From an uncultured Erythrobacter sp. (GTDB lineage: Bacteria; Pseudomonadota; Alphaproteobacteria; Sphingomonadales; Sphingomonadaceae): a DNA stretch of 64,000 nt. Below, piece by piece: positions 52,374 through 62,096 of the stretch (the first letter of the stretch is position 1; each line of letters opens with the position of its first letter). The position numbers were made by a program, and so were the translations under genes. The DNA lies in the NCBI GenBank assembly GCA_947502815.1, contig CANNBH010000001.1, positions 2,142,818 through 2,206,817 on the forward strand, in the 5' to 3' direction. Under the pieces are notes generated by a model. It searched no databases. It was not told the origin of the DNA and saw nothing but the letters and a program-made list of their open reading frames with translations.

Positions 52374-53254
52374 GAATTGCTCCACCTTGCGAAGATTGCT
52401 GTAGGGAGCAGGCGCCCCCCCTCACCCTCTTCGCGTACCGCAATATCGCCATGCTCAATACGGCCCGGCAGATCGCGCAGCGCCTCTTCGAGAAGAGCGG
52501 CAATGGAAAGGCTGCTCATCCGAACGGCATAGACCGTAAGGAAGAGAAAGGCGCTCTTGTCATCGAGAAGCTTTGCACAATCGCCAATCAAAGCGGGCAA
52601 ACCTTCTTCGATCCGCCATGTTTCATTCTTTGGCCCTCGTCCAAATTTGGGCGGGTCGAGAATGATCCCATCATACCGCCGCTCGCGCCGCACCTCGCGC
52701 GCTGTAAACTTCGCCGCATCGTCAACCAACCAACGGATCGGACGGTCTTCCATTCCCGACAAGTCAGCATTGGCCCGCGCCTGAGCGACAGATTTCTTTG
52801 ACGCATCCACATGTGTGACGCGGCCATGATCGCTTAACGCCAGCGATCCGAGCCCGGTGTAGCCGAACATGTTGAGCGTTTCCGCATCGTCACGGCCAGA
52901 AAGCCGTTCGCGCATCCAATCCCATACCACCGCCATATCGGGGAAGAATTGTAGGTGGCGAAACGGGGTTGGCATGGCGGTGAAGCGGACATCGTTCCAG
53001 CCAAGTTCCCACCCATCAGGAACCGACGGATCAAGCGTCCAACGCCCGCCCCCATCCTCGTCTGATCCAGGAACAAATTCACCAGAAGCGGGCCATTGCG
53101 ATTGGCGCGGTTGCCACATCGCCTGAGGCTCTGGCCGGATAAAGGCATGAGGGCCGAATGCCTCATATTTCCGCCCCCCGCCGCTATCAAGCAGCCGGTA
53201 GGCATCCCACCCGGCGCATTCCATAATCGCCGGTTGCTCGACCAACTGCGCCAT
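52370..53254 (-). CDS. SAM-dependent methyltransferase, RlmI/RlmL-like
   Basis: This is a 294-aa class I methyltransferase. The N-terminal part (YRLLDSGGGRKYEAFGPHAF) is a small beta domain. The SAM pocket reads LNMFGYTGLGSLALSDHG and VTHVDASKKSVAQARAN, and the catalytic loop is IILDPPKFGRGP. It resembles the COG1092 23S rRNA cytosine methyltransferases; the exact site is unknown. It shares one base with the thrC stop (TGATG). Confidence 0.85.
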   Translation of the reverse strand: MAQLVEQPAIMECAGWDAYRLLDSGGGRKYEAFGPHAFIRPEPQAMWQPRQSQWPASGEFVPGSDEDGGGRWTLDPSVPDGWELGWNDVRFTAMPTPFRHLQFFPDMAVVWDWMRERLSGRDDAETLNMFGYTGLGSLALSDHGRVTHVDASKKSVAQARANADLSGMEDRPIRWLVDDAAKFTAREVRRERRYDGIILDPPKFGRGPKNETWRIEEGLPALIGDCAKLLDDKSAFLFLTVYAVRMSSLSIAALLEEALRDLPGRIEHGDIAVREEGEGGRLLPTAIFARWSNS

Positions 53255-54684
53255 CAGCTGCTGGAAGAGGCCGCAGACCCCGCTGCGTGTTGAAGCACAA
53301 AATCGCGCGTCGCTTCGTAGTCCCCGGCAAGCGGTGAAAAATGCTCCTCGCGCCCGAACAGATCACCAACTCTGGCCGGCAGGCCGGGGCGCACGCCAAC
53401 GGCGCGTTCAACCGCATCGGGGAACTTCGCTGCATGTGCGGTTGCCAAGGTAACAACTGGAACGAGCGGATCGATCGCGCCCTCTTTGATTGCATCATGC
53501 GCCGCGCTGAGTCCAACGGCAGTGTGCGGATCGATAATCTGGCCGCACGATTGATAGGCACCTTGCATCGCCCGGGCGGTTTGCTCTTGATCGGCGCGAA
53601 CGCCCAAGAACAGATCGCGGGCACCGCCGCGCTGTACATCGGTCAATTGCATCGATTGCGCCGCATCAAAACTGCGCATTTGTTCCGTCAATGCCGCGCC
53701 ATCGCGGCCGCCCAAATCAAACAGCAGACGTTCAAAATTGGAACTGACCTGAATATCCATCGACGGGGTGATCGTGGGGGTGACGCCCCGCGCTGAATAG
53801 TCGCCAGTGGTAAGGGCGCGCTGAAGAATGTCATTGACGTTTGTGGCCACCACAAGCTTCTCGATCGGCAGGCCCATCTTCGCCGCGACATAGCCGGCGA
53901 AAACGTCGCCAAAATTGCCCGTCGGCACACTGAACGCGACCTTGCGATCAGGCGCACCAAACTGCAACGCCGCGTAGAAATAATACACCACCTGAGCCAT
54001 CAGCCGTGCCCAATTGATCGAGTTCACGGCGCCAAGGTTGAGCGTTTGGTTTACGTCCGCATCGGCGAACATCCGCTTCACATGGCTCTGCGCGTCGTCG
54101 AAGCTGCCTTCGATCGCGATATTGTGCACGTTGGGCGAACGGACCGTGGTCATTTGGCGGCGCTGGACATCGCTGACTTTGCCTTCCGGATGCAGCATGA
54201 AAATCTCAACCCGATCCAGACCGGCGACAGCCCGGATCGCAGCGGAACCGGTGTCGCCACTGGTCGCGCCAACAATCGTCAATCTTTGATCGCGCCGTTC
54301 GAGAAAAGTCTCAAACAGTCGGCCCAGCATTTGCAGAGCCACATCTTTGAATGCGAGCGTTGGGCCGTGGAACAATTCGAGCAGCCAGTTTTGCGCATCA
54401 AGCTGGACTAGCGGTGTTACCCCGCTGTGGCTGAATGATCCGCCGTAAACTTGGTCACAAATCTCTGCCAGCTCAGCCTCTGTTAGGGCGTCACCCACAA
54501 ACGGCTTCATCACTTCCGACGCGACGACGGAATATTCTGCGCCGCGCAAATTACGGATTTGCGCTTCGGTGAATTTGGGCCAGTCGCGCGGCAGGTACAA
54601 ACCGCCATCAGACGCAAGTCCCGCTAGAGTTGCCCCTTCAAAATCGAGTGCGGGCGCGCTGCCCCGTGTGGATATATATTCCAT
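53254..54684 (-). CDS. thrC: Threonine synthase
   Basis: This 476-aa PLP-dependent enzyme has MEYISTRGSAPALDFEGATL at its start, the PLP Lys region GPTLAFKDVALQMLGRLFE near residue 108 and the phosphate-binding TIVGATSGDTGSAAI near 137. SVPTGNFGDVFAGYVAAKMG is also typical. It makes threonine from phosphohomoserine. The Ser-rich tail (SAASSSS) is unremarkable. It heads the second half of the long minus-strand run, 74 nt after SURF1. Confidence 0.96.
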   Translation of the reverse strand: MEYISTRGSAPALDFEGATLAGLASDGGLYLPRDWPKFTEAQIRNLRGAEYSVVASEVMKPFVGDALTEAELAEICDQVYGGSFSHSGVTPLVQLDAQNWLLELFHGPTLAFKDVALQMLGRLFETFLERRDQRLTIVGATSGDTGSAAIRAVAGLDRVEIFMLHPEGKVSDVQRRQMTTVRSPNVHNIAIEGSFDDAQSHVKRMFADADVNQTLNLGAVNSINWARLMAQVVYYFYAALQFGAPDRKVAFSVPTGNFGDVFAGYVAAKMGLPIEKLVVATNVNDILQRALTTGDYSARGVTPTITPSMDIQVSSNFERLLFDLGGRDGAALTEQMRSFDAAQSMQLTDVQRGGARDLFLGVRADQEQTARAMQGAYQSCGQIIDPHTAVGLSAAHDAIKEGAIDPLVPVVTLATAHAAKFPDAVERAVGVRPGLPARVGDLFGREEHFSPLAGDYEATRDFVLQHAAGSAASSSS

Positions 54685-54758
54685 AGTCTCTCGCGGTTAG
54701 CGCCGAGCGGGCTGCGGGGCAAGCAACGGTCGCTTGACCCTTGCTCAGCTGCCCTTTG

Positions 54759-55349
54759 TCAATCGCGCTTTGCCATTCGAGACCGCACTGCCAGCCAATA
54801 GATGATGAGCGCAGTCAGAGCGAAGAAGAACCATTGTCCGGCATAGGCGAGATGGTTGTTGGGCAAATCGTTAGGGTCGGGTTTGGCGAGGACCTCCCAA
54901 CCCGGATCTCCATGCATAGCCGACACCGGAGGACGTTCGGAAACAAGTCGCGGGCCCGGAGCAATAATTCCGATCGTATGGCCCGGTCCAACAATCATCT
55001 TAGTTAGCTCACGCGAAAAACCGGTATCTACTGCAATAACACTTCCGTCGGGTAGTTCGCACTGAATGCGATAGGCCCAACCCTTGGCACCGGTGGCAGA
55101 TCTACCCGCCACAGCCTCGGTTTCACTCCCATTTACGCATTCCACCTCCGATCTTCGAAACCAGACCTCCGAACCATCGCCTCTGATGGGAAACGGAACG
55201 AGGTCTTGTGAAATTGTTCCTGCTTCATATTGGGCGATCAGCCTCGTTTTCTCCTCAGCCCGGCCCAATTGCCAGAAACCCAGCCACACCATCACCGCAG
55301 CAGCGGCAAGAACAACGATGGTAGGAATAAGAGGGAGACGTTTGATCAT
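54759..55349 (-). CDS. SURF1 family cytochrome oxidase assembly protein
   Basis: The 196-aa protein has two transmembrane helices, one at each end (IPTIVVLAAAAVMVWLGFWQ; QWFFFALTALIIYWLAVR), and the motif LGFWQLGRAEEK. Near the end is NNHLAYAGQWFFFALTAL, the SURF1 signature. It assists haem a insertion into subunit I. It overlaps the DUF983 gene by 4 nt. Confidence 0.92.
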   Translation of the reverse strand: MIKRLPLIPTIVVLAAAAVMVWLGFWQLGRAEEKTRLIAQYEAGTISQDLVPFPIRGDGSEVWFRRSEVECVNGSETEAVAGRSATGAKGWAYRIQCELPDGSVIAVDTGFSRELTKMIVGPGHTIGIIAPGPRLVSERPPVSAMHGDPGWEVLAKPDPNDLPNNHLAYAGQWFFFALTALIIYWLAVRSRMAKRD

Positions 55350-55726
55350 TCTGTATCGGACCCATGTTTTTCAAAGTTTGCGTATAGCAGGACCGTTTTG
55401 AACAGGCGCAGCGCGCCGATCACAACAAACACGGTGACGGGTGCCCAAAATGCCGCTTGCAACCAAAGCGGCGGACGAAAGGCGGTTTCAATCCCAACGG
55501 CAATGCCAATCAAGACAATCGCCAAAAGCGCGGTCAACACACCTGCCAGCCTGCCGCCGCGTTCAAGCGAGCCAAGATCGAGTGCACAAGACGAACAGGT
55601 AAGCGCCACACGCGCGGGCGCCTCGAATAGGCTCGCTGCCCCGCATTTTGGGCATAAACCCAAAAGGGCAGCCCGGATAACCCCGGACTGCCCTTTGGTG
55701 TCATCAGGGCTTTCGCCCGATTGCAT
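55346..55726 (-). CDS. DUF983 membrane protein
   Basis: The 126-aa protein has two CxxC motifs (LCPKCGAAS and LTCSSCALD) followed by two transmembrane helices. DUF983 proteins sit in aa3-type oxidase clusters and probably bind zinc or copper. MQSGESPDDTK is chosen as the start over one 29 codons earlier that would overlap coxC. It lies between coxC (13 nt) and SURF1. Confidence 0.88.
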   Translation of the reverse strand: MQSGESPDDTKGQSGVIRAALLGLCPKCGAASLFEAPARVALTCSSCALDLGSLERGGRLAGVLTALLAIVLIGIAVGIETAFRPPLWLQAAFWAPVTVFVVIGALRLFKTVLLYANFEKHGSDTE

Positions 55727-55739
55727 TAGTGGGCTCCGA

Positions 55740-56624
55740 TCAATGAACTTCGGCGCCCGCACCGCCCCAGATGTAAACGGCGATGAAAAGGAACAGCCAA
55801 ACGACATCAACAAAGTGCCAATACCATGCAGCCGCTTCGAAACCGAAGTGCTGGCGCGAAGTGAAGTGGCCGATGTACGTGCGATAGAGGCAAACCGCGA
55901 GGAAGATTGTACCGATCAACACGTGGAAGCCGTGGAAGCCGGTCGCCATGTAGAACGCCGAACTGTAGGTGTTTTGGCCGAATACAAACGGAGCAACGCT
56001 GTACTCATACGCTTGGATGAAGCTGAACAGCACGCCAAGAGCAACCGTTGCCCAAAGGCCCTGCTTCAAGCCTTCCCGGTCGCCATGGATCAAAGCGTGG
56101 TGCGCCCATGTCACGGTTGTGCCAGAACAAAGCAAAATCATCGTGTTAAGCAGTGGTAGGCTGAATGGATCCAGCACTTCCATGCCCTCTGGAACCAAGG
56201 TGCCGGCGGCGGTCACGCCTTCGGTGATAAATAGGTTCGTGGTTGATTGATCAGCGGTGCCTGCGGCCGAAACTTCAAGCATTGCTGGGAACAGAGCAAA
56301 ATCGAAAAAGCTCCAGAACCAACCGACAAAGAACATCACTTCAGAAGCGATGAACAGGATCATCCCATACCGCATGTGGAGCTGAACAACCGGTGTGTGG
56401 TCGCCGCGTTGAGCTTCGATCACAACATTTTTGAACCAGAAAAAGAACGTTGCCAGAAGGCCTGCAAGCCCTGCCCAAATGACAAAGCTGCTCGCCGCAC
56501 CAAATTGCTCAGGATAAAAACTAAGCACCATTCCAGACGTGAATGTCAGCGCAGAAAACGCGCCGAGCAGGGGCCAGATATCCGGCTCCAGAATGTGATA
56601 ATCGTGGTTTACATTGCCTGCCAT
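55740..56624 (-). CDS. coxC: Cytochrome c oxidase subunit III
   Basis: The 294-aa seven-helix protein has HDYHILEPDIWPLLGAFSAL at the start, RYGMILFIASEVMFFVGWFW, and at the end YWHFVDVVWLFLFIAVYIWG, all typical of subunit III. It stabilises the oxygen and proton pathways of subunit I. It follows ctaG with 41 nt. Confidence 0.97.
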   Translation of the reverse strand: MAGNVNHDYHILEPDIWPLLGAFSALTFTSGMVLSFYPEQFGAASSFVIWAGLAGLLATFFFWFKNVVIEAQRGDHTPVVQLHMRYGMILFIASEVMFFVGWFWSFFDFALFPAMLEVSAAGTADQSTTNLFITEGVTAAGTLVPEGMEVLDPFSLPLLNTMILLCSGTTVTWAHHALIHGDREGLKQGLWATVALGVLFSFIQAYEYSVAPFVFGQNTYSSAFYMATGFHGFHVLIGTIFLAVCLYRTYIGHFTSRQHFGFEAAAWYWHFVDVVWLFLFIAVYIWGGAGAEVH

Positions 56625-56665
56625 GGTCGTCGTCCCGTCCCTAGAAGCTGTCGTCTAACTTGAAA

Positions 56666-57262
56666 TTATTGCGAGCGATCAAGAGCACTCGATACGGGCT
56701 CTTTCACGCGGTGAAAAGTGTAACTCAGCGTAATTTGCTCAATATCGCCAATCACGTCATCGTCTAAGATGGCGGGATCGACATAATAGAGCACCGGCAT
56801 GTTGACCTCTTGCCCGGGGGCAAGCGTCTGTTCGGTGAAACAAAAACACTGAATCTTATTGAAGTAAATTCCCGCCTGCGCAGGCTCTACGTTGAATGTC
56901 GCAGTGCCTGTGATCGGCTCGTTCGAATTGTTGCGTGCGACGTATGTCGCGATATCGCGCTGGCCAATGCGGACGGTGTCGGTTGGCTGCGAAGGGCGAA
57001 AATCCCAAGGAACATCGCGCGCGATTGAGGCGTCAAATCGGATCGAGATATCGCGCATCGGGGCAAGCGCAGCCGCGCGGTTCGCATCAGCCTCGCTCGC
57101 GACTTGCGTCGTCCCTCCAAAACCGGTTACGCGGCAAAACAAATCGTAGAGAGGCACCGAAGCATAACCGAGACCCAGCATCGCCAAGGCTCCCAAAATG
57201 GCAAGCGCGCCCGTTTGCGTGTTCTTACGGCTGGTGTCTGAATCGAATGTCGCTGTTGTCAT
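56666..57262 (-). CDS. ctaG: Cytochrome c oxidase copper chaperone CtaG/Cox11
   Basis: The 198-aa protein has one N-terminal helix (GALAILGALAMLGLGYASVP) ending in LYDLFCRVTGFGGT. Its beta-sandwich domain carries the copper motif KIQCFCFTEQ. It delivers copper to CuB of subunit I in the periplasm. ATG 57262 lies one base past the stop of the upstream 41-aa gene; a GTG three codons earlier is possible. Confidence 0.95.
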   Translation of the reverse strand: MTTATFDSDTSRKNTQTGALAILGALAMLGLGYASVPLYDLFCRVTGFGGTTQVASEADANRAAALAPMRDISIRFDASIARDVPWDFRPSQPTDTVRIGQRDIATYVARNNSNEPITGTATFNVEPAQAGIYFNKIQCFCFTEQTLAPGQEVNMPVLYYVDPAILDDDVIGDIEQITLSYTFHRVKEPVSSALDRSQ

Positions 57263-57263
57263 G

Positions 57264-57389
57264 TCAGTCACCCATCCGAACCATCGTTATGGCGTAGAAC
57301 AAGACGACAAAGAACAGGAGGGTCCCGCCAACAACAAGGTTGCGGCTCTTTTGACGGCGTTTGAATTCGGTTTCTTCCTCAGGCGTCAT
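57264..57389 (-). CDS. 41-aa CoxF-like membrane peptide
   Basis: The peptide has a charged start ([17 protein letters not shown]) and one transmembrane helix ([20 protein letters not shown]). Its ATG overlaps the ctaB stop (ATGA), and it ends 1 nt before the ctaG ATG, so it is tightly coupled. A short membrane protein between ctaB and ctaG is a constant of alphaproteobacterial oxidase operons (CoxF-like). It is probably an assembly factor. Confidence 0.85.
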   Translation of the reverse strand: MTPEEETEFKRRQKSRNLVVGGTLLFFVVLFYAITMVRMGD

Positions 57390-58333
57390 GCAAACATCCC
57401 CGTAAGAATTCCGGGACCAATCAATCCCTGAGCGGCCAATACACGGTCCGCAACCAAAGCGGCGAACAGCACGAAGAGATACGCGATGCTAAATTTGAAA
57501 AGCAGCTTTTCTTGAACCATTGCATCGGCGTCGGCACGGGTGCGGGTGCCCACCGGTATTGCGAGAGCAAAGAACAAGGCTGACAACACAACCGCAACCG
57601 ATCCGTAGACCCAGCTTGTCCCACCAATAGCCCAGGGCGCGATGGTAATCGGCGCCAGCAATACGGTGTAGGCAAGGATCTGTCGGCGCGTTGACCGTTC
57701 TCCGGCGACCACCGGCATCATCGGAATGCCGACCTTCGCGTAATCCGATTTCATAAACAGAGCGAGCGCCCAAAAATGCGGCGGCGTCCACATGAAGATA
57801 ATTGCAAAGAGCAATATCGGCATGGCGGTGACTTCGCCTGTTACCGCAATCCAACCGATCATCGGCGGGAACGCGCCCGATCCGCCGCCGATAACAATGT
57901 TCTGCGGCGTGCGCGGCTTAAGCCACATCGTGTAAACAACGGCATAGTAAAAGATCGCAACAGCCAACATAGCCGCCGCCAGCCATCCGATCGCAACGCC
58001 CATCACGCACACGGACACACCAGACAAGAACAACCCAAAATCGCGGGCATCATCGCGGCGCATCCTGCCGTCAGGCAGCGGGCGATCCTCGGTCCGCTTC
58101 ATCCCGGCGTCAATTTCGGCCTCCCACCATTGGTTGAGAGCAGCAGAGCCGCCGGCCCCCATCGCAATGGCTAGAATGGCGGTAAAGCCCAGCACAGGAT
58201 GAATTGAACCCGGTGCCGCCAGCAATCCGCAAATCGCTGTGAAGATCACCAACGTCATTACGCGCGGCTTAGTTAGCGTGAAAAAATCACGCCATTCCGT
58301 CGGCATAGTGGTGGTTTCAACAGCGGTGTTCAT
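57386..58333 (-). CDS. ctaB: Protohaem IX farnesyltransferase (haem O synthase)
   Basis: This 315-aa UbiA-superfamily enzyme has [20 protein letters not shown] and the Asp-rich motif [20 protein letters not shown] near residue 80; a second motif lies near 205 ([20 protein letters not shown]). It farnesylates haem B to haem O, the precursor of haem A for this oxidase. It follows coxA with a 145-nt gap. Confidence 0.95.
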   Translation of the reverse strand: MNTAVETTTMPTEWRDFFTLTKPRVMTLVIFTAICGLLAAPGSIHPVLGFTAILAIAMGAGGSAALNQWWEAEIDAGMKRTEDRPLPDGRMRRDDARDFGLFLSGVSVCVMGVAIGWLAAAMLAVAIFYYAVVYTMWLKPRTPQNIVIGGGSGAFPPMIGWIAVTGEVTAMPILLFAIIFMWTPPHFWALALFMKSDYAKVGIPMMPVVAGERSTRRQILAYTVLLAPITIAPWAIGGTSWVYGSVAVVLSALFFALAIPVGTRTRADADAMVQEKLLFKFSIAYLFVLFAALVADRVLAAQGLIGPGILTGMFA

Positions 58334-58478
58334 ATCAGCACTCTGGCTCGTATTTCCACGGGGCGGGTTTTGCCTCGGGGCCTATCTTTGCATTTGCGAG
58401 GAGAGCGCGCCATCACAGCGCGCCCCCTCATATTCTGTCATTTAGCTGCCCGCTTGTCCTACGGGCTGACTTTATGCC

Positions 58479-60197
58479 TTACGCGCTGGCAGGGCGGTGG
58501 TCGTGGTAATCGTGATGATCTTCGATCACCGGCAATGTTTCAAACTGGTGGAAAGGCGGCGGGCTGGTCAAAGTCCATTCCAGCGTCGTTGCGCCCTCAC
58601 CCCATGGATTGTTCTCAGCCTTGCGGCCCGCAAGATATGCGTAGGCAAGGTTGACGAAGAAAATCAGCATGGAAAACGCCATGATCGCATAACCGATCGA
58701 GCTGATCTGATTCCAGTATGCGAACGCTTCTGGATAGTCAGGGTAGCGGCGCGGCATACCGTTCATTCCCAAGAAGTGCTGCGGGAAGAAGATCACGTTC
58801 ACGCCGATGAAGAACACCCAGAAATGCAGGTGCGAGAGGAACTCGCTGTGCATCCGGCCGCTCATTTTCGGGAACCAGTAATAGAAGCCCGCGAACAGCG
58901 AGAACACGGCGCCCATCGACAGCACATAGTGGAAGTGAGCAACCACATAGTATGTATCGTGAAGGTTATCATCGATCCCGCCATTGGCGAGCACCACGCC
59001 CGTCACACCACCAACGGTGAACAGGAAGATGAAGCCCAGCGCCCAAACCATAGGAGATTTGAACTCAATACTGCCGCCCCACATGGTTGCGATCCAGCTG
59101 AAGATTTTCACACCCGTCGGGACGGCGATAACCATCGTCGCAGCGGTGAAATACATCTTCGTATTTACGTCGAGGCCGACTGTATACATGTGGTGCGCCC
59201 ACACGATGAAGCCGACAACGCCAATCGCAACCATCGCATAGGCCATGCCGAGATAGCCAAACACAGGCTTACGACTGAAGGTGGCGACAATTTGAGAGAT
59301 CATGCCAAAGCCCGGCAGGATCATAATGTAGACCTCTGGGTGACCAAAAAACCAGAACAGGTGCTGGTAAAGAACAGGGTCACCGCCGCCGGCAGGATCA
59401 AAGAAGGTCGTGCCAAAGTTGCGATCCGTCAGCAGCATAGTAATCGCCGCAGCCAGAACCGGCAGAGCGAGAAGCAGCAGGAACGCTGTGACCAATACAG
59501 ACCACACAAACAGCGGCATTTTGTGCAGGGTCATACCCGGCGCGCGCATGTTGAAGATGGTCGTGATAAAGTTGGTCGCACCCAAGATGGAGCCAGCGCC
59601 CGCCAAGTGGAGCGAGAAGATCGCGAAATCAACGGATGGACCCGGTGCGTACGTGGTGGAAAGCGGCGCATAGACCGTCCAACCAACACCAGCACCCAAT
59701 CCATTGGCCGAACCCGGCACAAACATGGAGAACAGCAGGCTCAAGAAACCAACGACGGTTAGCCAGAACGAAATGTTGTTCATCCGAGGGAACGCCATAT
59801 CCGGCGCACCAATCATCAGCGGCACAAACCAGTTGCCGAAACCGCCGATCATGGCCGGCATAACCATGAAGAAGACCATGATCAGGCCGTGAGCCGTGAT
59901 AAACACATTCCACATATGGCCAGCAGCTGCGATGTCGCCTTCAGCGGCACCAGCGAACTGGAACAGGTATTGGATACCCGGCTCAGCCAGTTCCAAACGC
60001 ATAATGCCCGAAATCGCGCCGCCAATGATCCCAGCGATAATCGCAAAAATCAAATAGAGCGTGCCGATATCTTTGTGGTTGGTCGACATGAACCAACGGG
60101 CAAAAAAGCCCGGCATGTGATCGCCATGATCGTCATGCGAATGATCCCCGCCGTGTCCTGCGGTTGGAGCGTCGAAACCTTCAGCTGTGGTGGCCAT
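58479..60197 (-). CDS. coxA: Cytochrome c oxidase subunit I (aa3-type)
   Basis: The 572-aa twelve-helix protein carries the CuB-Tyr segment [18 protein letters not shown] (His, and the cross-linked Tyr), [14 protein letters not shown] with the two other CuB His, and [20 protein letters not shown] with the haem a3 and a ligands. [20 protein letters not shown] holds the other haem a His. It reduces O2 and pumps protons in the inner membrane. The His/Asp-rich N-terminus ([12 protein letters not shown]) may bind metal. It lies 60 nt after coxB. Confidence 0.98.
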   Translation of the reverse strand: MATTAEGFDAPTAGHGGDHSHDDHGDHMPGFFARWFMSTNHKDIGTLYLIFAIIAGIIGGAISGIMRLELAEPGIQYLFQFAGAAEGDIAAAGHMWNVFITAHGLIMVFFMVMPAMIGGFGNWFVPLMIGAPDMAFPRMNNISFWLTVVGFLSLLFSMFVPGSANGLGAGVGWTVYAPLSTTYAPGPSVDFAIFSLHLAGAGSILGATNFITTIFNMRAPGMTLHKMPLFVWSVLVTAFLLLLALPVLAAAITMLLTDRNFGTTFFDPAGGGDPVLYQHLFWFFGHPEVYIMILPGFGMISQIVATFSRKPVFGYLGMAYAMVAIGVVGFIVWAHHMYTVGLDVNTKMYFTAATMVIAVPTGVKIFSWIATMWGGSIEFKSPMVWALGFIFLFTVGGVTGVVLANGGIDDNLHDTYYVVAHFHYVLSMGAVFSLFAGFYYWFPKMSGRMHSEFLSHLHFWVFFIGVNVIFFPQHFLGMNGMPRRYPDYPEAFAYWNQISSIGYAIMAFSMLIFFVNLAYAYLAGRKAENNPWGEGATTLEWTLTSPPPFHQFETLPVIEDHHDYHDHRPASA

Positions 60198-60257
60198 CGT
60201 TTGCGTCTCTTCGTTTCGGTTTAATTCGTGTTTTTCGGGAACGGGTTGCTGCTATGT

Positions 60258-61247
60258 TTAAGCAGCGGGCGCTTCGGCGGTTTCGTCTGCGGGCGCAGCG
60301 TCAGCATCAACCTCGGCTACCTCTTCGGCGCTGGGTATGGTGCCATTTTGCGAAAGCACCCATGCTTCAAATTCTTCCATCGGAACCGCTTCGACTGCGA
60401 TCGGCATATAGCCGTGCAACGCGCCGCACAGTTCCGAACATTGCCCGTAATACACGCCAGGCTCATCGATAACGAGCATCCGCTCATTCAAACGGCCCGG
60501 CACTGCGTCTTGTTTGAACCACAGCGATGGAACGGCAAATGCGTGGATCACGTCAGCGGCCGTGGTTTGAATACGCAGCGGAACACCGACAGGAACAACC
60601 ATCCGGTTATCAACCGCCAATTGATGAGGTTCACCGCTGGCAAGAGCTTCACTCTCATCAAGCATGTTGGAGATGACTTCGACGTCGTGGTCGGGATACT
60701 CATAACCCCAATACCATTGGTATCCCACGGCCTTAATCGTGATCGCATCGGCAGGCGGCGTTTCATATTGCCGCGCCAGCAAAGTGATCGAAGGAACCGC
60801 GATAACCACAAGGATGATAACTGGAACAATCGTCCAGATCACCTCAATCAGTGTGTTGTGCGTTGTCTTTGAAGGAACAGGGTTTGCCGCAAGGCGGAAG
60901 CGCCAGCCTGCGTAAAGAAGCAAGCCAAGCACGAAGATGCTGATGACAGTGATAACCGGCATCAAAATATAATCATGCATGCCAAGAGCGTAGATACCGT
61001 CTTGCGTGTACTGATCTTGGAATGTCATGCTTTTGAGCATGTCGTCTTCAGCCGAAGTCGGCATGCCTTTGCCTTCGGTCGGAGCCAAGCGATCATAGCC
61101 CCCTGCCGATTCCGCCGCATCAGCGGGCGCAGCGACCTCAGCCTCTGCTACATCTTGTGCAAGCGCCATCTGGGGTGATGCCACGGCAAGGACTGCCGCC
61201 ATCAAAGCCAGAATTGAGAACTTCATGCGGGCAAAAGCCTGACCCAT
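60258..61247 (-). CDS. coxB: Cytochrome c oxidase subunit II
   Basis: The 329-aa protein has a cleaved signal (ends MALAQ, near residue 30) and two membrane helices. A cupredoxin domain follows, whose CuA site reads HAFAVPSLWFKQDAVPGR and YYGQCSELCGALHGYMPIAV (both Cys, Glu, His, Met). It takes electrons from cytochrome c. The Ala/Glu/Asp-rich tail (about 300-329) is an extension. It is the first gene of the minus-strand oxidase cluster and is divergent from pyrE. Confidence 0.97.
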   Translation of the reverse strand: MGQAFARMKFSILALMAAVLAVASPQMALAQDVAEAEVAAPADAAESAGGYDRLAPTEGKGMPTSAEDDMLKSMTFQDQYTQDGIYALGMHDYILMPVITVISIFVLGLLLYAGWRFRLAANPVPSKTTHNTLIEVIWTIVPVIILVVIAVPSITLLARQYETPPADAITIKAVGYQWYWGYEYPDHDVEVISNMLDESEALASGEPHQLAVDNRMVVPVGVPLRIQTTAADVIHAFAVPSLWFKQDAVPGRLNERMLVIDEPGVYYGQCSELCGALHGYMPIAVEAVPMEEFEAWVLSQNGTIPSAEEVAEVDADAAPADETAEAPAA

Positions 61248-61408
61248 AATCGTGCCTAATCAGTTTTCTAAATTTATCCCATGCCGTCTGCGTGATGGCA
61301 TTTCACTGCCGCCCCCACACATAAAGCGCGCCTATGGCATTCCTGCCAAAGTCTTGTGCCCCTTAGCCTCGCTTGCTCAGTGCCTCAAGCGGTTCTAGGG
61401 AGAAAATT

Positions 61409-61468
61409 ATGCAATCCACCATGACACCCACGCAATCGGGCACACATACTTTGCCCGTCACGCCCTAA
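61409..61468 (+). CDS. 19-codon leader ORF before pyrE
   Basis: MQSTMTPTQSGTHTLPVTP is preceded by a strong Shine-Dalgarno (AGGGAG, 7 nt spacing) and ends 22 nt before the pyrE ATG. Short ORFs at this position can be leader peptides. No attenuator stem is evident after it, so control could instead be by coupling. It may simply be chance, but the ribosome binding site is better than that of pyrE itself. Confidence 0.4.
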   Translation: MQSTMTPTQSGTHTLPVTP

Positions 61469-61490
61469 TTTCTTCGGACTTTTCAGAACA

Positions 61491-62096
61491 ATGACTCCAC
61501 TTAAAGCTATCCCCGAAACTGTTGATGACGTGCTGGCGGAGTTCCGCGAATGCGGTGCTTTGCTTGAAGGGCATTTCAAACTCTCCTCAGGCCGGCATAG
61601 CGGTCACTACTTACAATGCGCCCGCGTTTTGATGGATCCGGCCCGTGCAGGCCGTTTGGCGCAAGCGATCGTCAATGCGATTCCTGATGACATTTTGGAT
61701 CAGGTCGATGTGGTTGTTTCGCCCGCCATGGGCGGCATAATTATTGGGCATGAAATTGCGCGGGTTCTAAAAAAGGACGGTCTGTTCCTAGAACGTCCCG
61801 ACGGCATCTTTCATTTGCGCCGCGGATTCGCTTTGGAAGCGGGCGCGAAAGTCTTGATGGTCGAAGATGTTGTAACCACCGGCCTATCCAGCAGAGAAGC
61901 CATTGCCGCAGTCGCTCGCGAAGGCGGCGAGGTGATTGCCGAATGCGCTTTGATCGATCGATCGCTGGGGACAGCCGATTTGGGCGTGCCATTCTTCCCC
62001 CTCGCGGCCTTTGACTTCCCCACCTATGATGAGGACTCCATCCCCGACGCATTGGCCAGCGTAGCTGTTACAAAGCCGGGCAGCAGGAAGAATTAG
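61491..62096 (+). CDS. pyrE: Orotate phosphoribosyltransferase
   Basis: This 201-aa PRTase starts with FRECGALLEGHFKLSSGRHS and ends its active site with VLMVEDVVTTGLSSREAIAA, the PRPP-binding loop VED-VTTG. It makes orotidine 5'-phosphate in pyrimidine synthesis. pdxJ begins directly at the base after its stop. Confidence 0.96.
   Translation: MTPLKAIPETVDDVLAEFRECGALLEGHFKLSSGRHSGHYLQCARVLMDPARAGRLAQAIVNAIPDDILDQVDVVVSPAMGGIIIGHEIARVLKKDGLFLERPDGIFHLRRGFALEAGAKVLMVEDVVTTGLSSREAIAAVAREGGEVIAECALIDRSLGTADLGVPFFPLAAFDFPTYDEDSIPDALASVAVTKPGSRKN

Noticed and set aside
58497..59762. 421-codon ORF antisense to coxA
   Set aside because: Shadow of a very well conserved oxidase gene; the predicted protein is low-complexity and has no family.
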